From contig NZ_CP072597.1 of the NCBI RefSeq assembly GCF_018847975.1, forward strand, positions 2,643,001 to 2,707,000: 64,000 bases of DNA. The letters are read 5' to 3'. The DNA comes from Lysobacter sp. K5869 (GTDB taxonomy: Bacteria > Pseudomonadota > Gammaproteobacteria > Xanthomonadales > Xanthomonadaceae). A program made the translations under genes and the position numbers. The notes below the pieces were generated by a model that saw only the letters and a program-made list of their open reading frames with translations, was not told the DNA's origin and did not search any database. Positions 34,501-43,354 of this stretch are shown here, in pieces (the first letter of the stretch is position 1; every line of letters begins with the position of its first letter).

Positions 34501-34538
34501 GGCGCAGCTATAGCTTCACCGTCGGCTACAAGTTCTGA
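31536..34538 (+). CDS. TonB-dependent outer-membrane receptor
   Basis: This encodes 1000 residues; AGGAGAG lies just before ATG 31536. A signal peptide ends at AAAQDAP. The plug domain (about 60-170) has the features VEVTGSNIRR, SPVQVISKQDIENMGARTL and GADVMAGVINVITK-like DAMAGVINVITKRNYQG. The barrel ends in YSFTVGYKF. It is about the size of Xanthomonadaceae carbohydrate/peptide TonB receptors. Placed behind the secreted GH31 enzyme and opposite the catabolic operon, it probably imports GalNAc-containing glycans across the outer membrane. The substrate is inferred from context. Confidence 0.9.
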   Translation: MLSASRRTHRHRAHCRPRISNTPLSLALLAALLSQAPLAAAQDAPEAKDKTTELSRVEVTGSNIRRLDVETASPVQVISKQDIENMGARTLLQVLDNLPAARPAQQDSRSLFTGSDGASQANLRGLGAQATLVLLNGRRLSYYGAPAGFQTQFVNIDSIPAAAIERMEVLTDGASAVYGTDAMAGVINVITKRNYQGLEVTATTDTSSRIDSYGEHQASITGGFGDLNEDRFNVYGSFNFYRRDAIPLSDFYDKRPNQYYLNNPNYIKNLRLGTGSKPGEFNPGTYFAFDPATGRRVQEAAPGCNNVLTGEAAGPRCIWQTWMNNEIDAGAQTERMTGYVNAHFLIGESTEGFAELTYTDIDLRANGGTPRAFNTTTGNPTSWFSRDTGATVNQFLYPFLGPNNEYNRASPELRAMMGGVVGLNYLLQDAGKNYFGQRNTDQSYRALAGLRGNFGDWNWETAFATAGTHSITYQTINVNLDGFRKAFGPFTVDPGTGRVIISDHPAYKFGEISEANAALLREAYPTFDIQSWTRLHTLDGKIEGPLAQLRGGEMRAAFGFNISRETFYTPGNEDAARGLITQQGGSWFDGKRNTYALFAETVAPLTDKLELDAALRVDKYPNFSANVAPKIGIKYQVLPQLLLRGTYSEGFRAPSLAEAGTGGVFAQLGGFRDEQRCAETNAIANLLRQSRRGGDVDLGNSLLNADCSRTVARMTQPNQDLKPEKAKIATLGFVFEPLDWLSVSADYWFVYRRNEIAAPDFSKIQDISELIRSPITDADRAAVAALAAMCADPASGVACPGTLPGYTVGNVASVVGQYKNRGRTLIDGFDIDARSRFSLGEWGNLNVGLAATIAGRNRSYLDDENGWFYGDTVGYYNNPRLRATINADWNYQKFTTSVFVNYVGGTKWARERVDELDNNEQTCTGGYLPVPKPQCDGAPSWWTANLSLNWRPTDKINVGVTVKNLFDRLPFYDPNSFLGDSPDYASIFGRSYSFTVGYKF

Positions 34539-34549
34539 CGACCCTCGGC

Positions 34550-34579
34550 GCGCCGGCTTCGGCCGGCGCGTTTTTTTTG
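34550..34579 (+). terminator. terminator of the GH31-receptor transcript
   Basis: 9-bp stem CGCGCCGGC/GCCGGCGCG with a TTCG tetraloop followed by eight T residues. It is one of the strongest hairpins in the window. Confidence 0.95.
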
Positions 34580-34623
34580 CGGGAGATGAGCGTTCGGGTG
34601 CATGGCCCGGCGCGGCGGCGGCT

Positions 34624-35553
34624 TTATCCCGCCGCATTCGCATCGCGGTCGAACTCGCCGCGATGCGCGTTCGCCCACGCTTCGACGCCGGTCGGCGCGA
34701 AGCCTTCCAGGCCGCGCTGCGCCGCGAACGGGGCGGCCAGGATCGTCTCGGTTTCTTCGCGATGCCCGGCGAAGTAACGGAACTTGGAACCGACCCGGCG
34801 GCCGACGCCCGCGCCTAGGGCGGCGTCGATGTCGCGTTCGAATTCGTCCAGCGGTTGAGCGCGGTAGCGGATCGTCCGGCCCAGGCCGCGGCTCACGCAT
34901 GCGGCGAATTCCTCGCCGCTCAGGCTGTGCGGCCCTGCGATCCGATGATCGCCGCCGAAGGCGCCGCGTTCCAACAGCATCAGCGCCGCGCGCGCGCAAT
35001 CGTCGGCGCAGGTCCAGGCGACGCGTTGCGCGGACGGCAGCGGCGGCGCGAACACGCCGTGGCGAACGATGTCCGCGCGCGCCGACGGCTTCAGCAGATT
35101 GTCCAGATACAGGGTCGGCCGGACCACGGCGAAGGGCAGGGCGGAGCGTCGCGCTTCGGCTTCGACCGCATCATTGCCGACGAAGCTCGGTTCCGCGCAC
35201 GGCGGCGGCCGGCTTGCGCTGGCGAGCTTGAGCGCGAAGGCGCGCACGCCGGTCGCGGCGAACGCAGCGAGCGCGTTGCGGGCGCCGTCGCGCATCGCTT
35301 CGGGCGCGCCGATGGGCACTTGCAGAACGGCGCGTTCGATGCCGACGCACGCCGCACGCAGCGAAGCGACATCGCGCAGATCGCCCTCGGCCAGTTCGAC
35401 GCCGGGCGCCGCGAGCGCGGCGGCGCGCGCGCGGTCGCGCACCAGCGCGCGGACCTTGAGCCCGCGGGCGAGCGCGGCGCGCACGACGGCGCCGCCCTGC
35501 ACGCCGGCGGCGAGGAAGACGAGAACGGGTTTGGACGGATCGAACACGGACAT
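34624..35553 (-). CDS. NmrA-like NAD(P)-binding protein
   Basis: This encodes 309 residues from ATG 35553, preceded by AGGAG. An atypical Rossmann start, PVLVFLAAGVQGGAVVRAAL, and LKVRALVRD, VELAEGDLRD and ADDCARAALMLLE place it in the NmrA/HSCARG group of the short-chain dehydrogenase superfamily. Members act as redox sensors or as NAD(P)H-dependent quinone/isoflavone reductases; the catalytic YxxxK is not evident. It converges on the terminator at 34550-34579. The role is unknown. Confidence 0.85.
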   Translation of the reverse strand: MSVFDPSKPVLVFLAAGVQGGAVVRAALARGLKVRALVRDRARAAALAAPGVELAEGDLRDVASLRAACVGIERAVLQVPIGAPEAMRDGARNALAAFAATGVRAFALKLASASRPPPCAEPSFVGNDAVEAEARRSALPFAVVRPTLYLDNLLKPSARADIVRHGVFAPPLPSAQRVAWTCADDCARAALMLLERGAFGGDHRIAGPHSLSGEEFAACVSRGLGRTIRYRAQPLDEFERDIDAALGAGVGRRVGSKFRYFAGHREETETILAAPFAAQRGLEGFAPTGVEAWANAHRGEFDRDANAAG

Positions 35554-35797
35554 GGGCGGCTCCTGAGAAGCGGCCTGTCGGAACGGCATCGAAGTCGATG
35601 GCAACCGATCAGGCCCGGATGCGCGAGGCGCGCGGGACTGTCGGGGATCGCGCGCGGCGCGCGACCAGAGCTTTTCCGGGACGGAAAAGGGCTTGGGCCT
35701 ACCCAGACCAAGCCTGCCGTTTCGACCGGGCGATTATGCCGGGAGCGGAGCGTGGGTCAACCCGGCGGCGCGCGGCCCTCGCGCGTCGCCTCGTCGC

Positions 35798-36802
35798 TCA
35801 CGGCTTGGGCGGCGTGGACGCCTGGCCGCTGCGCCGGCGCAGCGAAATCTCGTAGGCGCGGCTGCGCGCTTGCAGCATCGGGTCGCCGGCCGCTTCGATG
35901 CCGGGCGGCAAGCGCGCGGGATCGAACATGATCGCGGCTTGGGCTTGCGGGTCGGCGACTATCCGGTCCAGGGTCAAGGTCCCCAGTTCGATGCTGCGGC
36001 GCTGCGCGGGCCACGGCGCGCTGATGTCGTCGAGCGCGTCGCCGTCCCCGGCCAGTTGCAGCATCAGCTTCAGGCGCACTCCGCCCGCGGCGATGCGCTG
36101 CGCCAGCTCGCGGCGCAGGAAATCGCGATTCAGAGTCGCGGCTTCTTGCTCGTTCCAACGCTCGACGCCGTTGGCCGGCTCGATCCACAACCGTCCCAAC
36201 GTTCGCTGGCCGTCCGCGGCGCTCAGCGCCATGGCGTGCATGAAGTAGTAAGGCTGGCTGATGTAGCTCTTCGGCGTCGGCGGAATCGCGGCGAGGAAGC
36301 GCTTGGCTTCGGGATTCGCGTCGAGGTGGCGCGCGAACGCGTCCGGGTCGGCCGGTGCGGCGTTGGCGGCGCGCAGGAAGGCCAGGAAACGCTCGGGCGT
36401 GCGCGCCGGAAAGCCGTTCGCCGAGTGGCCGACGAAATCGGCCTGGACGACGTCGCCGTCGAGCAAGCGCAGGGCGAGCCCGCGCGGATTGGCGCGCGGG
36501 TCGTTGTCGGCGAGGTCGGGATCGCCGCCGAAGTTGGAGAAGCGCAGCAGCGCCGCGACCGGTCGGCCTTGCAGGATCGTCGCGCGGCTCAGCGCGCGCG
36601 CCTGCGCGGAGGCGACGAAGCGGCCGGCGAGCAGCACGCCGCGGGCGTGGTTGACGCGCTGTCCGGGGTGTTCGCCGGCGCCGGCGTACAGGGTTTCGAC
36701 CAGGCGCGTGGGGATAAGGTCTTCGGTGTCGGTCATGGCGGTTCCGGCATGGGCGAGGTTGGCGAAGGCGAGCGCGCACAGCAGCGCAATGCGCGCACTC
36801 AC
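35798..36802 (-). CDS. periplasmic catalase-family peroxidase-like protein
   Basis: This encodes 334 residues from GTG 36802, which overlaps the DoxX stop as GTGA; a signal peptide (SARIALLCALAFANLAHAGT) supports this start. Catalase core features are VNHARGVLLAG, ALLRFSNFGGDPDLADNDP, GLALRLL and, near the C-terminus, IMFDPARLPPGIE. It is shorter than classical catalases and matches the SrpA-like group, a haem protein with low catalase and some peroxidase activity. It is likely in the envelope. It is encoded last in a unit with DoxX and ALDH. Confidence 0.87.
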   Translation of the reverse strand: MSARIALLCALAFANLAHAGTAMTDTEDLIPTRLVETLYAGAGEHPGQRVNHARGVLLAGRFVASAQARALSRATILQGRPVAALLRFSNFGGDPDLADNDPRANPRGLALRLLDGDVVQADFVGHSANGFPARTPERFLAFLRAANAAPADPDAFARHLDANPEAKRFLAAIPPTPKSYISQPYYFMHAMALSAADGQRTLGRLWIEPANGVERWNEQEAATLNRDFLRRELAQRIAAGGVRLKLMLQLAGDGDALDDISAPWPAQRRSIELGTLTLDRIVADPQAQAAIMFDPARLPPGIEAAGDPMLQARSRAYEISLRRRSGQASTPPKP

Positions 36803-37185
36803 GAGCGCCGCCCGTCGAGGCTCCAGCGCCCCGCGCCGGCGACGGCGAGCGCGAGGAAGCCGCCGGCCATGACCAGATTCTTGAGGAACATCAACTGCTG
36901 GATCTGATCGCCGAGGTTGGCGTGGAACAACAGCGCGGTGACCACGCAGAAGCCGGCCAGCAGCGCGCCGGTCGCGCGGGTGGCGAAGCCGGCGATCAGC
37001 AGCGCGGCGGCGGCCAGTTCGAACGCGACCGTGGGCCACAACAACGCGGCGGGAACGCCGCTGGCCTGCATGTAGGCGGCGACCGCGTCGGGATGGGACA
37101 GCTTGGACAGGCCGGAGATCAGGAAGATCGATGACATCAGCAGGCGCGCGAGCAGCAGCGCCGCGGGAAGCAGGTTCGGGTTCAT
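36799..37185 (-). CDS. DoxX-family membrane protein
   Basis: This encodes 128 residues with four predicted transmembrane helices, beginning MNPNLLPAALLLARLLMSSI and containing FLISGLSKLSHPDAVAAYM and FLKNLVMAGGFLALAVAGAG, both hallmarks of DoxX. Family members associate with redox and detoxification enzymes at the inner membrane. The stop overlaps the GTG of the catalase-like gene, so translation is coupled. A hairpin with a T-run sits between it and the aldehyde dehydrogenase gene. Confidence 0.88.
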   Translation of the reverse strand: MNPNLLPAALLLARLLMSSIFLISGLSKLSHPDAVAAYMQASGVPAALLWPTVAFELAAAALLIAGFATRATGALLAGFCVVTALLFHANLGDQIQQLMFLKNLVMAGGFLALAVAGAGRWSLDGRRS

Positions 37186-37207
37186 CGGGATATTCGGAAT
37201 CGTGAGG

Positions 37208-37237
37208 AAAAAGCGGCCGGCGCCGTGGCGGCCGGCC
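37208..37237 (-). terminator. possible attenuating terminator between ALDH and doxX
   Basis: On the minus strand a GGCCGGC/GCCGGCC hairpin is followed by GC and a T5 run. The stem-to-T gap makes it weaker than the other terminators here. Confidence 0.45.
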
Positions 37238-37274
37238 GAGGAGCGAAACGGGTCCGGCGCCGCGGCGCCGAAGT

Positions 37275-38735
37275 TCAGAGCCCGGCGCCGGTGGCGACGG
37301 TGATGTGCTTGTACTCGATGAAATCGTCGATCGCCGCCGCGCCGTTGAGCCGGCCCAGGCCGGACTGGCGATAGCCGCCTTCCTCGAATTCGTCGTAGAT
37401 CTTGGCCCAGTCGTTGATCCAGACCGTGCCCGAATCCAGCTCGCGCGCGACCCGCAGCGCGCGGTGCACGTCGCGCGTCCACACGCCGGCGGCGAGGCCG
37501 TACTCGCTGTCGTTGGCCAGCTCGATCGCCTGCGCTTCGGTGTCGAACACTTGCAGGGTCAGCACCGGGCCGAAGGTCTCGCGCTGGACGATGTCGAGCT
37601 TGGAGTCCTGCACTTCGAGCAACGTGGGGCGATAGAACGCGCCGCGGGCGAGTTCGCCCTCGGCGACGGGGCCGCCGCGCACGATCGCGCGCGCGCCGTC
37701 GGCGATGGCTTGTTCGACCAGACGGTCGACTCGGGCGACGTTGGCGCGGTCGATCAGCGGACCCATCTCGCTGCGTTCGTCGGCGGCGGGACCGACGCGC
37801 AGTTCGCTCAGGCGCGCGGCCAAGCGTTCGCGCAAGCGTTCGGCGACGCCGCGTTGGACCAGCAGGCGCGACCCGGTCATGCAGAACTGGCCGGCGAACA
37901 CGGTCAGCGATTTCTCCAGCACCGGCACGGCGGCGTCGAGGTCGGCGTCGTCGAACACCACGTGCGGGGTCTTGCCGCCGAGTTCCAGGCCGAAGCGCTT
38001 GAGCCGCTGCGCGCCGACCGCGGAAATCGCCCGGCCGGTGGCGGTGGAGCCGGTGAAGCTGATGACCGGCACCTGCGGCGAGGCGACCAGCAACTTGGAG
38101 CCGTCCGCGCCGGATTCGTTGAACAGGTTGACGACGCCGCGCGGCAGCGACGGCGCCTGCGCCATGATCCGCGCGACCAGCGAATTGGTCAGCGCGGTCT
38201 GGCCGGGCATCTTGATCGCGACCGTGGCGCCGGCGGCGAGCGCGGGCGCGAGCGAGCGGATCATCAGCACCACTGGCGAGTTCCACGGCACGATGATGCC
38301 GGCCACGCCCATCGGCTCGCGCAGCACGATCGACAGCGCATCGGGCTTGGGCGTGCCGCTGCGGCCGTACTCGGTGCGCGCCAGCGCCGCGTTGAAGCGC
38401 AGCTTGGACGGCACCATGCTCACCTCGAAGCGGGCTTCGGGCTTGATCTTGCCGTTCTCCAGCGCGAGCTGTTCGATCAGTTCCTCGCTGTGGCGCTCGA
38501 AGGCCTGCGCGAGTTCTTCCAGCGCCCGCGCGCGCAGCGCGGCGTCGCGCCGCCACGGGCCGTCGCGGAAGGCGCGCGCGGCGGCGTCGATGGCGGCCTG
38601 GGCTTCGGCTTCGCCGCCGTCGGCGTAGCGGCCGATGACCGCGCCGGTGGCGGGGTCGAGGGCGCCGCGGTGTTGCGGCGAATCGATCCATTCGCCGTCG
38701 ATCCAATGCAATGCGGTGGGGGTATCGGTGTTCAT
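37275..38735 (-). CDS. NAD(P)-dependent aldehyde dehydrogenase
   Basis: This encodes 486 residues from ATG 38735 (MNTDTPTALHWIDGEWIDSP). Catalytic features are Asn152 in VPWNSP, Glu251 in LELGGKTP and Cys285 in GQFCMTG. FTGSTATGRAI marks the nucleotide site. The family oxidises aldehydes to acids in the cytoplasm; sequence style is close to betaine/vanillin-type ALDHs, but the substrate cannot be fixed. It lies 20 bp downstream of a GMC alcohol oxidoreductase, which could supply the aldehyde. Confidence 0.92.
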   Translation of the reverse strand: MNTDTPTALHWIDGEWIDSPQHRGALDPATGAVIGRYADGGEAEAQAAIDAAARAFRDGPWRRDAALRARALEELAQAFERHSEELIEQLALENGKIKPEARFEVSMVPSKLRFNAALARTEYGRSGTPKPDALSIVLREPMGVAGIIVPWNSPVVLMIRSLAPALAAGATVAIKMPGQTALTNSLVARIMAQAPSLPRGVVNLFNESGADGSKLLVASPQVPVISFTGSTATGRAISAVGAQRLKRFGLELGGKTPHVVFDDADLDAAVPVLEKSLTVFAGQFCMTGSRLLVQRGVAERLRERLAARLSELRVGPAADERSEMGPLIDRANVARVDRLVEQAIADGARAIVRGGPVAEGELARGAFYRPTLLEVQDSKLDIVQRETFGPVLTLQVFDTEAQAIELANDSEYGLAAGVWTRDVHRALRVARELDSGTVWINDWAKIYDEFEEGGYRQSGLGRLNGAAAIDDFIEYKHITVATGAGL

Positions 38736-38755
38736 GCGGTGCGTGGCTCTCGGGT

Positions 38756-40411
38756 TCAGGCGTAACGCCGCGCGATGTGTTCGGCGACGGCGATGGTGGT
38801 GATGTTGGTGGCGACCGACACGGTGTCGGGGAAGATCGAGGCGTCGACCACGCGCAGGTGTTCGACGCCGTGCACGCGGCCTTCGAGGTCGACCACGGCG
38901 CGCGGGTCGTCGGCGCGCCCCATCGGCGCGGTCGACGTGGGGTGATGGTAGGTGTCGAGCGTGGCTTTGATCGCGGCGTGGATTTCCTCGTCGCTTTGCG
39001 CCTGCGGCCCCGGCCCGAGTTCGGAATGGATCAACCCGCTCAACGGCGCGGTCGCGCCGATGCGGCGCGCGAGCTTGACCCCTTCGAGCAGGCGCGCGCG
39101 GTCGAGCGGGTCGGCGAGGAAGTTGAGATCGATGACCGGCGCGGCCAGCGGATCGGCGCTGGCCAAGCGCAGCGAGCCGACGGACCGCGGCCGGGTCAGC
39201 GCCACCGCCAGTACGAAGCCGAGCTTGGTCGGGCTGAGTTCGTGCGGGAACAGATGGGTGGCGGTGATGTGCAGGTCCAGATCGCCCGGCGCGGCGCTGG
39301 AACTGCGCGTCCACAGCTTGGCGCCGATCGCCGGCGACTGCGCGCCGATCAGCTCCGGCCGCGCGGCGTAGGCGTTGTAGTAGAACGGGTGGTCCTTGAG
39401 CCCGCGGCCGACCGGCAGGTCGGCGACGCTGGCGATGCCGAGCGCGGCGAGATCGGCGGCCGGGCCGATGCCCGAACGCAACAGGATCGCCGCGCTGCCG
39501 TAGCTGCCGGCGCTGAGCACGACCTCGCCGGCATGAATCTCCTCGCCGTCGGCCAGGCGCACGCCGACCGCGCGGCCGCCGTCGAACAGCACGCGATCGA
39601 CCGCCGCGCCGCCACGGATGCGCAGATTGCCGCGCGCGCGCACCGGGTTGCTGAGGTAGGCCATGCCGGTGTTGACGCGCACGCCGTTGACGATGTTCAT
39701 CGGATACGCGCCGACGCCGTGCGCGTCGGCGCCGTCGAAGTCGTCGATGGCGCGATAGCCTTGGGCGCGGGTCGCGTCCACGAAGGCGCGCTGCATCGGG
39801 GTGAGGTCGTCGCGCAGCAGTTGCCGCACCGGCAGCGGGCCGTCGCGGCCGTGCAGGGCGTCGCTGCCGCCGTCGCGGGTTTCCAGGCGCTTGAACGCCG
39901 GCAGCAGGTCGTCGTAGCTCCAGCCGGGCAGGTTCCAGTGGCGCAGGTCTTGCGGCCGCGCGCGCAGCGCGACCGCGCCGTTGATGGCCGAGCTGCCGCC
40001 GAGCACCTTGCCGCGGACCGCGTGGATCGGATGGCCGACATAGCCGGGCAGGGTGCGGTAGCCCCATTCGTGTTCGGCGTCGCCGCCGAGGCGGTCGCTG
40101 CTGGCGATGACGTTGGGGTAGTCCCAGGCGCGATAGGCGCGGCCGGCTTCGAGCAACAACACGCGGCGGCTGTCGCGTTCGCTCAGGCGCGCGGCCATGA
40201 CCGCGCCGGCGGAGCCGCCGCCGACGATCAGCACATCGATGTCGTCGCCGGTGCGCTGGCGCGCGCGCGGCGCGGAGGCGGTCCGGGTCGCGGTGGTCTG
40301 GGCCGTCGCCGCGGCGGCGGGCGTCGCGCCGAGCGCCAGCGCCGCGGGCGCGGCGGCCAGGCCGGCGACGAGGCCGCGGCGGATCGTGTTCGGCGTTTCG
40401 CCGTGGTGCAT
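38756..40411 (-). CDS. Tat-exported GMC-family oxidoreductase (choline/alcohol dehydrogenase-like)
   Basis: This encodes 551 residues. The N-terminal IRRGLVAGLAAAPAALALG (Arg11-Arg12) is a twin-arginine-type signal, suggesting export of a folded FAD enzyme. The FAD-binding loop is IVGGGSAGA (62-70), followed by LLLEAGRAY and VRGKVLGGSSAINGAVALR, the GMC signature 1. The C-terminal block HHPTSTAPMG to DASIFPDTVSVATN matches GMC signature ends. It oxidises an alcohol in the periplasm; with the following ALDH it forms an alcohol-to-acid pair. A choline substrate is possible but unproven, since known BetA is cytoplasmic. Confidence 0.9.
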   Translation of the reverse strand: MHHGETPNTIRRGLVAGLAAAPAALALGATPAAAATAQTTATRTASAPRARQRTGDDIDVLIVGGGSAGAVMAARLSERDSRRVLLLEAGRAYRAWDYPNVIASSDRLGGDAEHEWGYRTLPGYVGHPIHAVRGKVLGGSSAINGAVALRARPQDLRHWNLPGWSYDDLLPAFKRLETRDGGSDALHGRDGPLPVRQLLRDDLTPMQRAFVDATRAQGYRAIDDFDGADAHGVGAYPMNIVNGVRVNTGMAYLSNPVRARGNLRIRGGAAVDRVLFDGGRAVGVRLADGEEIHAGEVVLSAGSYGSAAILLRSGIGPAADLAALGIASVADLPVGRGLKDHPFYYNAYAARPELIGAQSPAIGAKLWTRSSSAAPGDLDLHITATHLFPHELSPTKLGFVLAVALTRPRSVGSLRLASADPLAAPVIDLNFLADPLDRARLLEGVKLARRIGATAPLSGLIHSELGPGPQAQSDEEIHAAIKATLDTYHHPTSTAPMGRADDPRAVVDLEGRVHGVEHLRVVDASIFPDTVSVATNITTIAVAEHIARRYA

Positions 40412-40618
40412 GGCTGTTCTCCCGGGCGGGCCGGTGCCCGCCTCATGCGCAGCACGTTAGGCACCGCGCCGGGATCGGTACAGATGGCGCGATGCGAATC
40501 GCGGGTTCGGTTTTTCCGAACGACGACGGCGGCGCGCGAGCGCTACGCTGGCTCGCGCCGGCGCGGTTCGCTTATCCGGGTTCGCGTGGCGCGACGGGTG
40601 CGCCGCGCCGCGACGCGT

Positions 40619-41551
40619 TCAATCCAACGCGATCAAGCCCGCCTCGGCCAACTGCGCGTCCCAGCGCGCCGGGTGGCCGATTTCTTCGCTCAGGAACTCG
40701 GTCAGCGCCTGGATCTTCGACGGCGTGCGCGCGCTCTTGCGGTACACGGTGGCGATGTGTCCGCCCGAGGGCGCGTACTCGCCCAGCACCGGCACCAGTT
40801 CGCCGGCCAGCAAGGCGTGCACGGCGAGGAAGCTGGGCAGGATCGCCAGCCCGAGACCGGCGCGCGCGCCTTCGAGCAGCTGATGGGCCGAGTCGGCGCG
40901 CAAGCGCGCGCCGATGCGGAAGGACTGCGCGACGCCATCCACCGGCAGGCTCCACATCGCATTGGGTTCGCGGTTGAAGTAGATCAGCCCGTCGTGGTCG
41001 CGCAGTTCGTCGGGATGCCGCGGCGTGCCGCGCGCTTGCAGGTAAGCGGGGCTGGCGCAGATCAGATGGCGGTTGACGGTGACGCTGCGCGCGATCAGGT
41101 CCGAGTCGGCCAGCCGGCTCATGCGGATGGCCATGTCGAAGCGGCCTTCGCGCAGGTTGGCGAGTTTGTCGTCGGCCTCCACGTCTACGCACAACTGCGG
41201 ATAACGCATCGCGAAGCGCGCCAGCAGCGGGCCGAGGTGGCAGGCGGTGAAGGCCATCGGCGCGGCGATGCGCAGGCTGCCGCGCAGGCTGGATTGGGCG
41301 TCCTGCACCGATTGCTCGGCGCGCTCAAGGTCCATCAGCAACTGCCGCGCTTGCTCGTAGAAGGCATGCCCGGCCTCGGTGGGCTGCAGCGGCCGGGTGC
41401 GCCGCAGCAACGCGGCGCCGAGGCGCTTTTCCAACTGGGTCATGCGCTCGCTGACGATCGACTTGGTGGTGCCCAGGCGCCGCGCGGCTTCGGAGAAGCT
41501 GGTCGCCTCGACCACGGCGACGAAGGTCTGCAGGTCGGAAAATTTGTTCAA
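40619..41551 (-). CDS. LysR-family transcriptional regulator
   Basis: This encodes 310 residues: N-terminal HTH (LQTFVAVVEATSFSEAARRL, TKSIVSERMTQLEKRLG, RRTRPLQPTEAG) and a periplasmic-binding-protein-like effector domain (LRIAAPMAFTACHLGPLLARF). It sits upstream of the GMC-ALDH-DoxX-catalase genes on the same strand, with a 207-bp gap before the GMC gene, where its binding site would be expected. Effector unknown; an alcohol or aldehyde is a reasonable guess. Confidence 0.92.
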   Translation of the reverse strand: MNKFSDLQTFVAVVEATSFSEAARRLGTTKSIVSERMTQLEKRLGAALLRRTRPLQPTEAGHAFYEQARQLLMDLERAEQSVQDAQSSLRGSLRIAAPMAFTACHLGPLLARFAMRYPQLCVDVEADDKLANLREGRFDMAIRMSRLADSDLIARSVTVNRHLICASPAYLQARGTPRHPDELRDHDGLIYFNREPNAMWSLPVDGVAQSFRIGARLRADSAHQLLEGARAGLGLAILPSFLAVHALLAGELVPVLGEYAPSGGHIATVYRKSARTPSKIQALTEFLSEEIGHPARWDAQLAEAGLIALD

Positions 41552-41710
41552 GCGCGGGCCATGGTCGAAGCGGGCAGGGCGCTATCTTACGCCCGCGCCG
41601 CGATGGCGCCGGGCGCGCGCAGGCTTGCCTTGCTGCGTCGGGCGCGCCGGCGCGGCGCCCGCGCCAGCGTGCGCGTCCCGGGCGCGCGTTCGCCGGGACG
41701 CGCGCGTGCT

Positions 41711-43336
<1,626 letters not shown>

Positions 43337-43354
43337 GGTCTGTGTCCTTTCAGG

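Noticed and set aside
31158..34643. 1161-residue minus-strand open frame
   Set aside because: It is a shadow of the TonB-dependent receptor gene, whose plug and barrel motifs are clear on the plus strand.
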